DNA from: Nocardioides sp. YR527 | Lineage (GTDB): Bacteria > Actinomycetota > Actinomycetes > Propionibacteriales > Nocardioidaceae | DNA: 64,000 bases | NCBI RefSeq assembly: GCF_900101045.1 | Contig: NZ_FNFN01000004.1 | Coordinates: 1-64,000, forward strand | Direction of reading: 5' to 3' | Shown here: one piece after another, positions 51,207 through 59,392 of the stretch | Layout of the letters: each line of letters starts with the position of its first letter | Numbering within the stretch: the first letter of the stretch is position 1 | Position numbers and translations under genes: made by a program | The notes under the pieces: generated by a model | What the model was told of the DNA's origin: nothing | The model's input: the letters and a program-made list of their open reading frames with translations, nothing else | The model's database searches: none

Positions 51207-51235
51207 CGGCCGGTCCCGCATCGCGGGGCCGGCCG
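51207..51235 (+). terminator. Terminator after divIVA
   Basis: A 13-bp stem, 51207-51219 with 51223-51235, has one G-U pair and a 3-nt loop (ATC). It closes the dcw cluster. Confidence 0.75.
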
Positions 51236-51374
51236 ATGCGTATGTCCGCTGCTTCCTGTCCCGGTCCGCCGGCTGAGGCAGAAACGCGTTGTAGCAGGTG
51301 AGACGGGTCCTGTAAGAGGATTTCGGAGTTTTTCCGCGCTGCGGACCAATATGCGTTCAGTTTCGGTGTGTTAG

Positions 51375-51403
51375 TTGAGCGGAGCCGATTCCCGGGCTAC
51401 ATT
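51375..51403 (+). promoter_or_regulatory. Strong candidate sigma-A promoter ahead of the dksA-like gene
   Basis: TTGAGC (51375-51380), a 17-bp spacer and TACATT (51398-51403) make one of the best-formed promoters in the window. It would drive the small ORF at 51465 and the TraR/DksA gene. The remaining bases of 51236-51374 show no gene or structure. Confidence 0.65.
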
Positions 51404-51464
51404 CCGGGCACGCACTCCGCACCGACTCGGCGGCGCGAAGTGACGGCAGGAGAAAGGGGACTCC

Positions 51465-51590
51465 ATGTCTGTACCGATGAGGTGTCGCGCCAGCGCGGCA
51501 GTCGGGCGCGTCCAGGTGACGACGCCCGAGCTTTCTGGGAATACCAGCTCCTACGTCATGGCTGTCCGAAGCGCCATGGCGAGCGCCTAG
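51465..51590 (+). CDS. Possible small ORF / leader peptide (41 aa)
   Basis: ATG 51465 is preceded by AGGAGAAAGGGGA, an excellent ribosome binding site, and lies about 60 bp after a strong promoter. The 41-residue product (MSVPMRCRASAAVGRVQV at its start, ending VRSAMASA) has no recognisable family. It ends 58 bp before the dksA-like gene, with a small G+C-rich hairpin (51609-51623) between. It may be a leader peptide or a real small protein; nothing in the sequence decides between them. Confidence 0.4.
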   Translation: MSVPMRCRASAAVGRVQVTTPELSGNTSSYVMAVRSAMASA

Positions 51591-51648
51591 CCAAACCTGA
51601 CCACCCTGCGGCCCGGGGGGCCGTGTCACACACCAGAAAGCGAGTGCC

Positions 51649-52077
51649 GTGCCTAAGAAAGCAACCAAGACCGTCGTCTCTCCTGACCAGCTGAAGGTCA
51701 AGGACGGCGAGGACCCGTGGACCAAGGATGAGCTCAACGAGGTCATCGACGAGCTTCACGAGATGAGGGCTCACAGCCTCGAGGTGCTCACCGCTCTCGA
51801 GACCGAGCTCTCCGGCCTGATGAAGGATTCCGGCGACGGCGCCGGCCAGGACCAGGCGGACATGGGGGCGACCAGCTTCGAGCGTGACCACGAGCTGACC
51901 GTGGTCAACAGCGAGAAGGACAAGCTCGCCCAGATCGAGCGCGTCCTGGGATACCTCGAGGATGGCTCGTACGGCATCTGTGAGTCGTGCGGGGAGCCGA
52001 TCGGCAAGATGCGGCTCATGGCGTTCCCGCGTGCCACACTGTGCATGACATGCAAGCAGCGCGAGGAGCGTCGCTGA
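51649..52077 (+). CDS. TraR/DksA-family zinc-finger protein
   Basis: Protein of 142 residues. A helical coiled coil (about 25-95) is followed by a four-Cys zinc finger, GICESCGEPIGKMRLMAFP and LCMTCKQREE, at the C-terminus. DksA-like proteins enter the RNA-polymerase secondary channel and can modulate initiation; the DxxDxA tip of E. coli DksA is not conserved here, although DQADMGA lies at the corresponding bend. GTG 51649 has AGAAAGCGAG upstream. Its stop region overlaps the possible lspA start. Confidence 0.87.
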   Translation: MPKKATKTVVSPDQLKVKDGEDPWTKDELNEVIDELHEMRAHSLEVLTALETELSGLMKDSGDGAGQDQADMGATSFERDHELTVVNSEKDKLAQIERVLGYLEDGSYGICESCGEPIGKMRLMAFPRATLCMTCKQREERR

Positions 52078-52106
52078 GCGACGCACATACCGGTCCTGAG
52101 TCCGAC

Positions 52107-52637
52107 GTGCGCCCTGTTCGGTGGGCAGAGTTCGCGACCGTCGCAGTGTTTCTGCTGGTCATCGACCAGATCACGAAGCTCTGGGCGGTCGCGACGCTCG
52201 TTCCTGGGCAGCCGCAGGAGCTGATCGGCTCGGTGCTCCAGCTCAACATCATCCGCAACCCGGGAGCGGCCTTCTCGACGGGGACCGGCCACACCTGGGT
52301 CTTCACGACGCTCTCGATCGTGGCCACGATCGGTGTGCTCTGGTTCGCTCGCCGGGTGCGCCACCGGGGCTGGGCGATCGCGCTCGGCATCCTGATCGCC
52401 GGCATCAGCGGCAATCTGGTCGACCGGCTGCTGCGTGAGCCGGGCTTCTACGTCGGGCACGTGGTCGACTTCTTCCAGCTGCCCAACTGGCCGATCTTCA
52501 ACGTCGCCGACATGTGCATCAACGTGGCCGCGGTGCTGATCGTGATCTTCTCTTTCAAGGGCATCGGGCTGGACGGGTCGATCGACGGCGGCGCTGCGGA
52601 CGAGTCCGACGGCGAGTCCGAGGGCGAGAAGAAGTGA
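52107..52637 (+). CDS. lspA: Lipoprotein signal peptidase LspA
   Basis: Signal peptidase II of about 176 residues with four membrane helices. It removes signal peptides from prolipoproteins, such as the RNase lipoprotein in this window. Conserved blocks: [35 protein letters not shown] and [18 protein letters not shown], with catalytic Asp residues in the last two. GTG 52107 is the first conventional start. A CTG at 52074 is in frame, has GAGGAG 6 nt upstream and overlaps the dksA-like TGA, so the true start may be CTG (adding 11 residues). The stop overlaps rluD (GTGA). Confidence 0.88.
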   Translation: MRPVRWAEFATVAVFLLVIDQITKLWAVATLVPGQPQELIGSVLQLNIIRNPGAAFSTGTGHTWVFTTLSIVATIGVLWFARRVRHRGWAIALGILIAGISGNLVDRLLREPGFYVGHVVDFFQLPNWPIFNVADMCINVAAVLIVIFSFKGIGLDGSIDGGAADESDGESEGEKK

Positions 52638-53575
52638 ACTTCGGTCACGCCGACCAGCGCACGCTGCACGTCCCGGACGGCCTGGAGGGGGAGCGGGTCG
52701 ATGCCGCCATGGCGCGGCTGTTCGGCCTCTCCCGCACCCGCGCGGCGGAGCTGATCGCCGATGGCCTGGTGACCGTGGACGGCTCGGTGGTGGCCAAGAG
52801 CGACCGGGTCAGCGCCGGGTCGATGCTCGACGCGACGATCCCGTCGCAGGCGGACCCGCTGGAGATCAAGCCCGAGATCGTCGAGGGCATCAAGATCATC
52901 TACGACGACGACGCCTTCGTGGTGATCGACAAGCCCGTCGGCGTGGCCGTCCACCCCTCGCCGGGCTGGCAGGGGCAGACCGTCGTCGGCCACCTGGCCG
53001 CGGCCGGCTTCCGGATCTCGACCTCAGGGGCCAAGGAGCGCGAGGGCATCGTCCAGCGCCTCGACGTCGGCACCTCCGGCGTGATGGTGATCGCCAAGTC
53101 CGAGCACGCCTACTCCGTCCTCAAGAACGCGTTCCGGCAGCGTACGGTCGACAAGACCTACCACGCGCTGGTCCAGGGCCACCCCGACCCGCTCGAGGGG
53201 ACGATCGACGCACCGATCGGGCGCAACCCGAAGTACGACTACAAGTTCGCGGTCCGCGCGGACGGGCGTCACTCGATCACCCACTACGAGACGCTGGAGG
53301 CGCATCGGTTCGCCTCGCTGCTCAAGATCCACCTCGAGACCGGGCGCACCCACCAGATCCGCGTCCACATGTCGGCGCTGAAGCACCCCTGCGTCGGCGA
53401 CCTCACCTACGGCGCCGACCCCGCCCTGGCGCGGCGCGTCGGGGTCGAGCGGCAGTGGTTGCACGCGGTGCAGCTCGGCTTCGAGCACCCGGAGACCGGC
53501 GAGTACGTCACCTTCGAGTCGACCTACCCCGACGACCTCCAGCACGCGCTCGATGTCATCCGCGACTCCGACTGA
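52634..53575 (+). CDS. rluD: RluD-type 23S rRNA pseudouridine synthase
   Basis: Protein of 313 residues. An S4 RNA-binding domain ([20 protein letters not shown]) precedes the catalytic domain with the active-site Asp in [12 protein letters not shown] and with [15 protein letters not shown]. The C-terminal [19 protein letters not shown] is the RluA/RluD signature. Homologues modify helix 69 of 23S rRNA; exact sites here are inferred. GTG 52634 overlaps the lspA stop. lspA-rluD adjacency is widely conserved. Confidence 0.9.
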   Translation: MNFGHADQRTLHVPDGLEGERVDAAMARLFGLSRTRAAELIADGLVTVDGSVVAKSDRVSAGSMLDATIPSQADPLEIKPEIVEGIKIIYDDDAFVVIDKPVGVAVHPSPGWQGQTVVGHLAAAGFRISTSGAKEREGIVQRLDVGTSGVMVIAKSEHAYSVLKNAFRQRTVDKTYHALVQGHPDPLEGTIDAPIGRNPKYDYKFAVRADGRHSITHYETLEAHRFASLLKIHLETGRTHQIRVHMSALKHPCVGDLTYGADPALARRVGVERQWLHAVQLGFEHPETGEYVTFESTYPDDLQHALDVIRDSD

Positions 53576-54020
53576 GGCGGTGCTCCGTCCCGCGGAGCCC
53601 GAGGACATCGCCGAGATCGTCCGCACCTACGTCGAGGCCCGTGCAGCCGCGCCGATGCCGGCGCCGATCTACCCGGAGTCGGACATCCGGGAGTGGCTCG
53701 CGGTCAAGGTCCTGGCGCCTCAGCAGGGGTCGCAGGTCTGGGTCACGGAGGTCGCCGGCGCCGTCTCGGCCTTCGTCGCCTTCACCCCGACCTGGCTCGA
53801 CGACCTCTTCGTCCACCCCCGCGCCCAGGGCACCGGCCTCGGCACCATGCTGCTCGATCTGGTGAAGTCGCTGGCCCCCGACGGCTTCGGCCTCTGGGTC
53901 TTCGAGATGAACACCCCCGCGCGGGCCTTCTACGCCCGCCACGGGCTGCGCGAGGTCGAGCGCACCGACGGCTCCGCCAACCAGGAGAAGACTCCCGACG
54001 TACGGATGGCCTGGCCCTAG
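53553..54020 (+). CDS. GNAT-family N-acetyltransferase
   Basis: Protein of 155 residues. The GNAT core is clear: [20 protein letters not shown] (beta-4 plus the RxxGxG acetyl-CoA loop, here RAQGTG) and [13 protein letters not shown]. Substrate unknown. The ATG lies inside the 3' end of rluD (23-bp overlap). The stop TAG falls in the first unit of the composite inverted repeat. Confidence 0.83.
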   Translation: MSSATPTEAVLRPAEPEDIAEIVRTYVEARAAAPMPAPIYPESDIREWLAVKVLAPQQGSQVWVTEVAGAVSAFVAFTPTWLDDLFVHPRAQGTGLGTMLLDLVKSLAPDGFGLWVFEMNTPARAFYARHGLREVERTDGSANQEKTPDVRMAWP

Positions 54021-54136
54021 CCGAGCCTTCGGCCGCGTCGGCCGAGACGTCACTCGCGTCGGCCGAGATGGCGCGTCGATGCCTACTCGGCCGACGGCAG
54101 TGACGCTTCGACCGACGTACGTGACGCCTCGGCGGC
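54017..54136. repeat. Composite inverted-repeat element, 21-bp periodic (copy B)
   Basis: TCGGCCGA occurs at 54038, 54059 and 54087, and with one mismatch (TCGACCGA) at 54108, spacing 21, 28, 21 as in copy A. Degenerate outer units lie at 54017 and 54129. The central part aligns with copy A at roughly 80% identity. It lies between the convergent GNAT and mmuM genes and provides the last 17 codons of mmuM. Confidence 0.85.
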
Positions 54137-54967
54137 GATGAGGGCGATCTCGCGCGGGCCGACGCGGCAGCAGCCACCGACGTACGCGGCTCCGGAACGG
54201 ATCCAGGAGAGGGCCTCGCCGGGGCGGAAGTGAGGGGTGCCGGTCCAGGCGCCGTCGGCGTAGACCTCCCCGGTGTTGGGGTAGACGACGGCGGGCTCGC
54301 CGGTGGCGGTGGCGAGCTGGACGGCGGCGGGTACGTCGGCCGGGTCGCAGCAGTTGACGCCGACCGCGACCACCGAGCGGATGCCCGCGGCCAGCGCCAG
54401 CGCGTCGGCCAGGGGCTGGTCGGCACGGGTGCGGGTGCCGGCGCAGGAGTAGGAGAACCACACCGGTAGGCCGATGTCGTCGAGGAGGTCGACGAGCACC
54501 TCGGCCTCCTCGATGTCGGGGATGGTCTCGACCGCGATGAGGTCGGGGTCCTCGGTCTCGAGCAGCGCCAGCCGGGGCGCGTGGAAGTCACGCAGGACGG
54601 CTGCGGAGACCCCGTAGCGGCCGCGGTACTCGGACCCGTCGGCCAGATAGGCGCCGTAGGGTCCGACCGAGGCGGCGACCAGGCGCCCGGGAGCCTCCTC
54701 GGCGACCTCGCGCGCGACGCGGACGCTGCGGCGCAGGAGCTCGGTGGCGTACGTCTCGGTCATCCCGGCCGCCACGAAACCGGGCACGCTGGCCTGGTAG
54801 CTCGCGGTCGTGGCGACATCGGCGCCGGCGGCGTAGTACGCGCGGTGGACGGCGGCGATCTCCGCGGGGGACTCGTCCAGCAGCCGGGCCGTCCACAGGG
54901 CGCCGGAGACGTCGTGGCCGCGGGCTTCCAGCGCGTTGGACAGGCCGCCGTCGATGATCGTCACCAC
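54083..54967 (-). CDS. mmuM: Homocysteine S-methyltransferase
   Basis: Protein of 294 residues that methylates homocysteine to methionine, typically from S-methylmethionine. The zinc-binding Cys residues are in GVNCCDP (206-207) and GGCCR (266-267); the N-terminal IDGGLSNALEARG and TTASYQAS blocks fit the family. Residues 278-294 are encoded by the composite repeat element, so the native C-terminus was probably replaced or extended when that element arose. GTG 54967 is preferred over GTG 54964 because TACAGT (54976-54981) lies 8 nt upstream as a leaderless -10 box. Confidence 0.88.
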   Translation of the reverse strand: MVTIIDGGLSNALEARGHDVSGALWTARLLDESPAEIAAVHRAYYAAGADVATTASYQASVPGFVAAGMTETYATELLRRSVRVAREVAEEAPGRLVAASVGPYGAYLADGSEYRGRYGVSAAVLRDFHAPRLALLETEDPDLIAVETIPDIEEAEVLVDLLDDIGLPVWFSYSCAGTRTRADQPLADALALAAGIRSVVAVGVNCCDPADVPAAVQLATATGEPAVVYPNTGEVYADGAWTGTPHFRPGEALSWIRSGAAYVGGCCRVGPREIALIAAEASRTSVEASLPSAE

Positions 54968-55105
54968 AACTCAAGACTGTACGGCCAGCCGCCCGAAAAA
55001 CTGTCGGTGGCGCCAGATAGTCTGTAGTCCTTCCCCCAGGTCGTCCGTTTGCGCGGGCCCCTGCGCCCGCTCCATCCGTTCGACCTCGAGGAGGGCTCCA
55101 CGCCA

Positions 55106-58100
55106 ATGGCGGCCGGCTCCAAGGACTCTTTCGTCCACCTGCACGTCCACACCGAATACTCGATGCTGGACGGTGCCTCGCTCCTCGACGGTCTGTTCAA
55201 ACGGACCAGCGAGCTCGAGATGCCGGCGATCGCGATGACCGACCACGGCAACATGCACGGGGCCTACGACTTCTGGAAGAAGGCGCGGGCCCACGACGTG
55301 AAGCCGATCATCGGCATCGAGGCCTACATCACGCCGAACACCCCACGCGGCGAGCGCAAACGGGTGCGGTGGGGCAAGGGCGACGCGGCGCAGGAGGGCG
55401 GCGACGACGTCTCTGGTGGTGGCGCCTACACCCACATGACGATGTGGGCCCAGAGCACCGAGGGGATGCACAACCTCTTCCGGCTCTCCAGCCGCTCCAG
55501 CCTCGAGGGCTACTACTTCAAGCCGCGGATGGACAAGGAGATCCTCGCCGAGCACTCCAAGGGGATCATCGTCTCCACCGGCTGCCCCAGTGGCGCGATC
55601 CAGACGCGGCTGCGGCTGGGCCAGTGGGACGAGGCGCTCAAGGAGGCTGGCGAGCTGCAGGACATCTTCGGCAAGGAGAACGTCTTCCTGGAGCTGATGG
55701 ACCACGGCATCTCGATCGAGAAGCGGGTCCGCGACGACCTGCTCAAGCTCGGCAAGGCGATGAACATCCCGCCGGTGGCGACCAACGACTCCCACTACAA
55801 CAACCCCGAGGACGCCAGCGCCCACGAGGCGCTGCTGTGTGTGCAGTCGGGCAGCCGGATGAACGAGCCGCCCTACTCCAAGGGCGGCAAGCGGTTCGCG
55901 TTCGAGGGCAGCGGCTACTACATCAAGACCGCTGCCGAGATGCGCGAGCTGTGGGGTCGACAAGACCTGATCGAGGCCTGCGACAACACCCTCCTGATCG
56001 CCGAGCGCTGCGACGTGCAGTTCACCGAGTCGACCGGTGGCTACATGGCGCTCGCCGACATCCCCGAGGGGGAGACCGAGGAGTCCTGGCTGCGCAAGGA
56101 GACCTGGCGCGGCATCGAGATCCGCTACCCCGGGGAGAAGACGACCCAGGAGGTCCGCGACCGCGTCGAGTTCGAGATCGACGTCATCTTGCAGAAGGGC
56201 TACCCGGGCTACTTCCTCGTGGTCGCCGACTTCATCCAGTGGTCGAAGAACAACGGCATCCGGATCGGCCCGGGTCGTGGTTCGGGTGCCGGGTCGATCG
56301 TGGCGTACGCGTTGAAGATCACCGACCTCGACCCGCTCGAGCACGGACTCTTCTTCGAGCGGTTCCTCAACCCCGAGCGTCCCTCGATGCCCGACTTCGA
56401 CATCGACTTCGACGACCACCGCCGCGGCGAGACGATCAAGTACGTCACGGAGAAGTACGGCGCGGAGAAGGTCGCCCAGATCGCCACCTTCGGGCGGATC
56501 AAGGCCAAGCAGGCGATCAAGGACGCCGCCCGCATCCTCGACCACGGCTTCGCGATCGGCGACCGGATCACCAAGGCGCTGCCGCCCGACGTGATGGGCA
56601 AGGGGGTTCCGCTCAAGGAGCTGTTCAACCCCGACCACAAGCGCTACGGCGAGGGCGGCGACTTCCGCGCCCTGCACGACACCGACCCCGACGTCCGCAA
56701 GATCTATGAGACCGCGCTCGGTCTCGAGGGCCAGATCCGGCAGACCGGCATCCACGCCGCGGGTGTGATCATGGCCTCCGAGCCGATCATCGACGTCGTC
56801 CCGCTGATGGAGCCCAAGCAGGACGGTCAGGTCGTCACCCAGTTCGAGTACCCGACCTGTGAGTCGCTCGGCCTGGTCAAGATGGACTTCCTGGGCCTCT
56901 CCAACCTGCACACCCTCGAGGACGCGCTGGGCAACATCCGCGCCAACCGAGACATCGACCTGGTGCTCGAGGACGTCCCCTTCGACGACAAGCCGACCTA
57001 CGAGCTGATGCAGCGCGGCGACACGCTCGGCGTCTTCCAGCTCGATGGTGGTGGCATGCGGGCGCTGCTGCGCTCGATGCTGCCCGACCGGTTCGCCGAC
57101 ATCACCGCGGTCTCCGCGCTCTACCGGCCGGGCCCGATGGGTGCCGACTCCCACAACAAGTACGCCCACCGCAAGAACGGCCGCGAGCCGATCGTGCCGA
57201 TCCACCCCGAGCTCGAGAAGCCGCTCGAGGATGTGCTGGGGGAGACCTACGGCCTGATCGTCTACCAGGAGCAGGTGATGTCGATCGCCCAGGTCCTGGC
57301 GGGGTTCTCGCTCGGACAGGCCGACAACCTGCGGCGCGCGATGGGCAAGAAGAAGAAGGCCGAGCTCGACAAGCAGTACGCCGGGTTCCAGGCCGGCATG
57401 CTCGAGCGCGGCTACTCCCAGAAGGCGATCGACACGATCTGGGAGATCCTGCTGCCGTTCTCCGACTACGCCTTCAACAAGTCGCACTCGGCGGCCTACG
57501 GCGTGGTCACCTACTGGACCGCCTACCTCAAGGCCAACTACCCGACGGAGTACATGGCCGCGCTCTTGACCTCGGTCAAGAACGACAAGGACAAGATGGC
57601 GATCTACCTCAACGAGTGTCGCCGGATGAAGATCGCGGTGCTGCCCCCCGACGTCAACGAGTCCGCCCACGACTTCACCGCCGTCGGCAGCGACATCCGC
57701 TTCGGTCTGACCGCCGTGCGCAACGTCGGCGCCCAGGTGGTCGACGGCATCGTCGAGGCCCGCACGGCCAAGAGCCGGTTCGAGGACTTCAACGACTATC
57801 TCTCCAAGGTGCCCGAGCGGGCCTGCAACAAGCGCGTGATCGAGTCGCTGATCAAGGCCGGTGCCTTCGATGACATGAAGCACCGCCGCCGCGCGCTGGT
57901 GGCGATCCACGAGACCGCGGTGGACCAGTACATCGACATCAAGCGCAACGAGGCGATCGGCCAGGACTCGCTCTTCGGCGGCCTCGACGAGGACGGCGGA
58001 GACGGCTTCGGCGTCTCGGTGGCCATCCCCGACATGGACGAGTGGGACAAGATGACCCTGCTCGGCCACGAGCGGGAGATGCTCGGCCTCTACGTCTCCG

Positions 58101-58690
58101 ACCACCCGCTCATGGGCCTGGAGCACGTCTTGGCCAACGGCACCGACTGCACCATCGGACAGCTGATGACCGATGAGACGCGGCCCCACAACACCACCGT
58201 CACGGTCTCCGGGCTGGTCACCAACGTCAACCGGCGCATCACCAAGAAGGGCGACGCCTGGGCGACGGTGACCCTGGAGGACCTCGAGGGCTCGGTCGAG
58301 GTGCTGCTCTTCCCGTCGTCCTACCAGCTGGCCGCGCCGCATCTGGTCGAGGACTCGATCATCCGGGTCAAGGGCCAGCTCTCCCGCGACAAGGACCAGC
58401 CCGAGCTGCGCGGCCAGGAGGTCACCGTCCCCGACCTGACCGGTGGTCCGGGTGCCGCCGGGGGGCCGGTGGTGATCTCGCTGCCGTCGACGCGGTGCAC
58501 GCCGCAGGTGATCGCATCGCTGCGTGACGTACTGACCACCTATCCCGGAGTAGCCGAGGTCAGGCTACGGTTGATGACACGGGACGCGACCCGGGTCATG
58601 AAGCTCGATGACCGGCTGCGGGTGGCACCGACTCCCGAGCTGTTCGCCGACCTCAAACAACTCCTCGGACCAGGATGCCTGACAATCTGA
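55106..58690 (+). CDS. dnaE: DNA polymerase III alpha subunit (DnaE1)
   Basis: Replicative polymerase subunit of 1194 residues. Order of domains: PHP domain (HLHVHTEYSMLDG; MTDHGNMHGA), the polymerase palm with catalytic PDFDIDFDD (Asp432, Asp434) and KMDFLGLSNL (Asp594), the fingers with FNKSHSAAYG, the helix-hairpin-helix region, and an OB fold near 1020-1100 (VTVSGLVTNVNRR). The PHP metal-site histidines look intact, suggesting proofreading as in mycobacterial DnaE1. ATG 55106 has GAGGAGGG upstream. TAGTCT (55018-55023) is a possible -10 for a longer leader. A long antisense open frame covers the gene and is a shadow. Confidence 0.96.
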   Translation: MAAGSKDSFVHLHVHTEYSMLDGASLLDGLFKRTSELEMPAIAMTDHGNMHGAYDFWKKARAHDVKPIIGIEAYITPNTPRGERKRVRWGKGDAAQEGGDDVSGGGAYTHMTMWAQSTEGMHNLFRLSSRSSLEGYYFKPRMDKEILAEHSKGIIVSTGCPSGAIQTRLRLGQWDEALKEAGELQDIFGKENVFLELMDHGISIEKRVRDDLLKLGKAMNIPPVATNDSHYNNPEDASAHEALLCVQSGSRMNEPPYSKGGKRFAFEGSGYYIKTAAEMRELWGRQDLIEACDNTLLIAERCDVQFTESTGGYMALADIPEGETEESWLRKETWRGIEIRYPGEKTTQEVRDRVEFEIDVILQKGYPGYFLVVADFIQWSKNNGIRIGPGRGSGAGSIVAYALKITDLDPLEHGLFFERFLNPERPSMPDFDIDFDDHRRGETIKYVTEKYGAEKVAQIATFGRIKAKQAIKDAARILDHGFAIGDRITKALPPDVMGKGVPLKELFNPDHKRYGEGGDFRALHDTDPDVRKIYETALGLEGQIRQTGIHAAGVIMASEPIIDVVPLMEPKQDGQVVTQFEYPTCESLGLVKMDFLGLSNLHTLEDALGNIRANRDIDLVLEDVPFDDKPTYELMQRGDTLGVFQLDGGGMRALLRSMLPDRFADITAVSALYRPGPMGADSHNKYAHRKNGREPIVPIHPELEKPLEDVLGETYGLIVYQEQVMSIAQVLAGFSLGQADNLRRAMGKKKKAELDKQYAGFQAGMLERGYSQKAIDTIWEILLPFSDYAFNKSHSAAYGVVTYWTAYLKANYPTEYMAALLTSVKNDKDKMAIYLNECRRMKIAVLPPDVNESAHDFTAVGSDIRFGLTAVRNVGAQVVDGIVEARTAKSRFEDFNDYLSKVPERACNKRVIESLIKAGAFDDMKHRRRALVAIHETAVDQYIDIKRNEAIGQDSLFGGLDEDGGDGFGVSVAIPDMDEWDKMTLLGHEREMLGLYVSDHPLMGLEHVLANGTDCTIGQLMTDETRPHNTTVTVSGLVTNVNRRITKKGDAWATVTLEDLEGSVEVLLFPSSYQLAAPHLVEDSIIRVKGQLSRDKDQPELRGQEVTVPDLTGGPGAAGGPVVISLPSTRCTPQVIASLRDVLTTYPGVAEVRLRLMTRDATRVMKLDDRLRVAPTPELFADLKQLLGPGCLTI

Positions 58691-59304
58691 TCGTGCCGCC
58701 GCCGCCCAGCCTCTACGCGACCGGCCACCGCTCCGCCCGCCCCGACCTGTCCCGACCGGTGCTGGTCCAGGTGGCCATCATCGTGGCCGCCTTCATCGTC
58801 GGCGGCCTCGCGGCGGGTCTCGCCGCGGCGACGCTGTGGACCCCGCCGACCGGGATGGTCCTCGAGGACAAGTGGTACCGGGGGCTCATCTCGATCGACC
58901 CGCCCGCCATCGGGCAGAACATCGACCAGGGCGTCTTCGCCGCGACCGCCTGGTTCTCGGTCTGCGCGATCGTGCTCGGCCTGCTGGTCGGCATCGCCGC
59001 CGCGGTCTGGCTCAACCGCTCCGAGCTGGTCACCCTCGGCGCGGTGATCATCGGTGGTGCGATCGGTGGCGGTCTGATGCTGCTGGTCACCTCGCTGCTC
59101 TCACCCGAGGACCCCAACCCGCTCGCCAAGGGCGCCGCCGACGGCACCGTCCTGCAAGACAGCTTCCAGCTGGCGTCGCCATGGCTGGTCCTGCTCGTCC
59201 CGGGCTCGGCGATGCTGGCGCTGATGGTGATCTTCTTGATGTGGGCCCCGCACCCTCGCGAGGAGCACGAGCTCGACGGTCAGCAGGTCGCGACCGAAAG
59301 GTAA
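58675..59304 (+). CDS. Conserved four-helix membrane protein, unknown function
   Basis: Protein of 209 residues with four hydrophobic segments (about residues 30-52, 86-108, 115-138 and 165-188). A Pro-rich N-terminus precedes the first. I recognise no domain. The ATG lies 16 bp inside the end of dnaE, so it is cotranscribed with the polymerase. The long loop between helices 1 and 2 (KWYRGLISIDPPAIGQNIDQ) is probably extracytoplasmic. Confidence 0.72.
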   Translation: MPDNLIVPPPPSLYATGHRSARPDLSRPVLVQVAIIVAAFIVGGLAAGLAAATLWTPPTGMVLEDKWYRGLISIDPPAIGQNIDQGVFAATAWFSVCAIVLGLLVGIAAAVWLNRSELVTLGAVIIGGAIGGGLMLLVTSLLSPEDPNPLAKGAADGTVLQDSFQLASPWLVLLVPGSAMLALMVIFLMWAPHPREEHELDGQQVATER

Positions 59305-59392
59305 ATTCGGCGGACAGTCGTCCCTGGTCGGCGTAGATTCAACAGGTTGGACGGTCGGCGCGGTGCTGACCGACAGAACCTGAAAGTCACTG

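Noticed and set aside
54971..58342. 1123-codon open frame on the minus strand opposite dnaE
   Set aside because: Composition is the typical antisense pattern of a G+C-rich gene (Arg/Gly/Val/His/Leu runs, no domain), while the plus strand encodes intact DnaE with all motifs.
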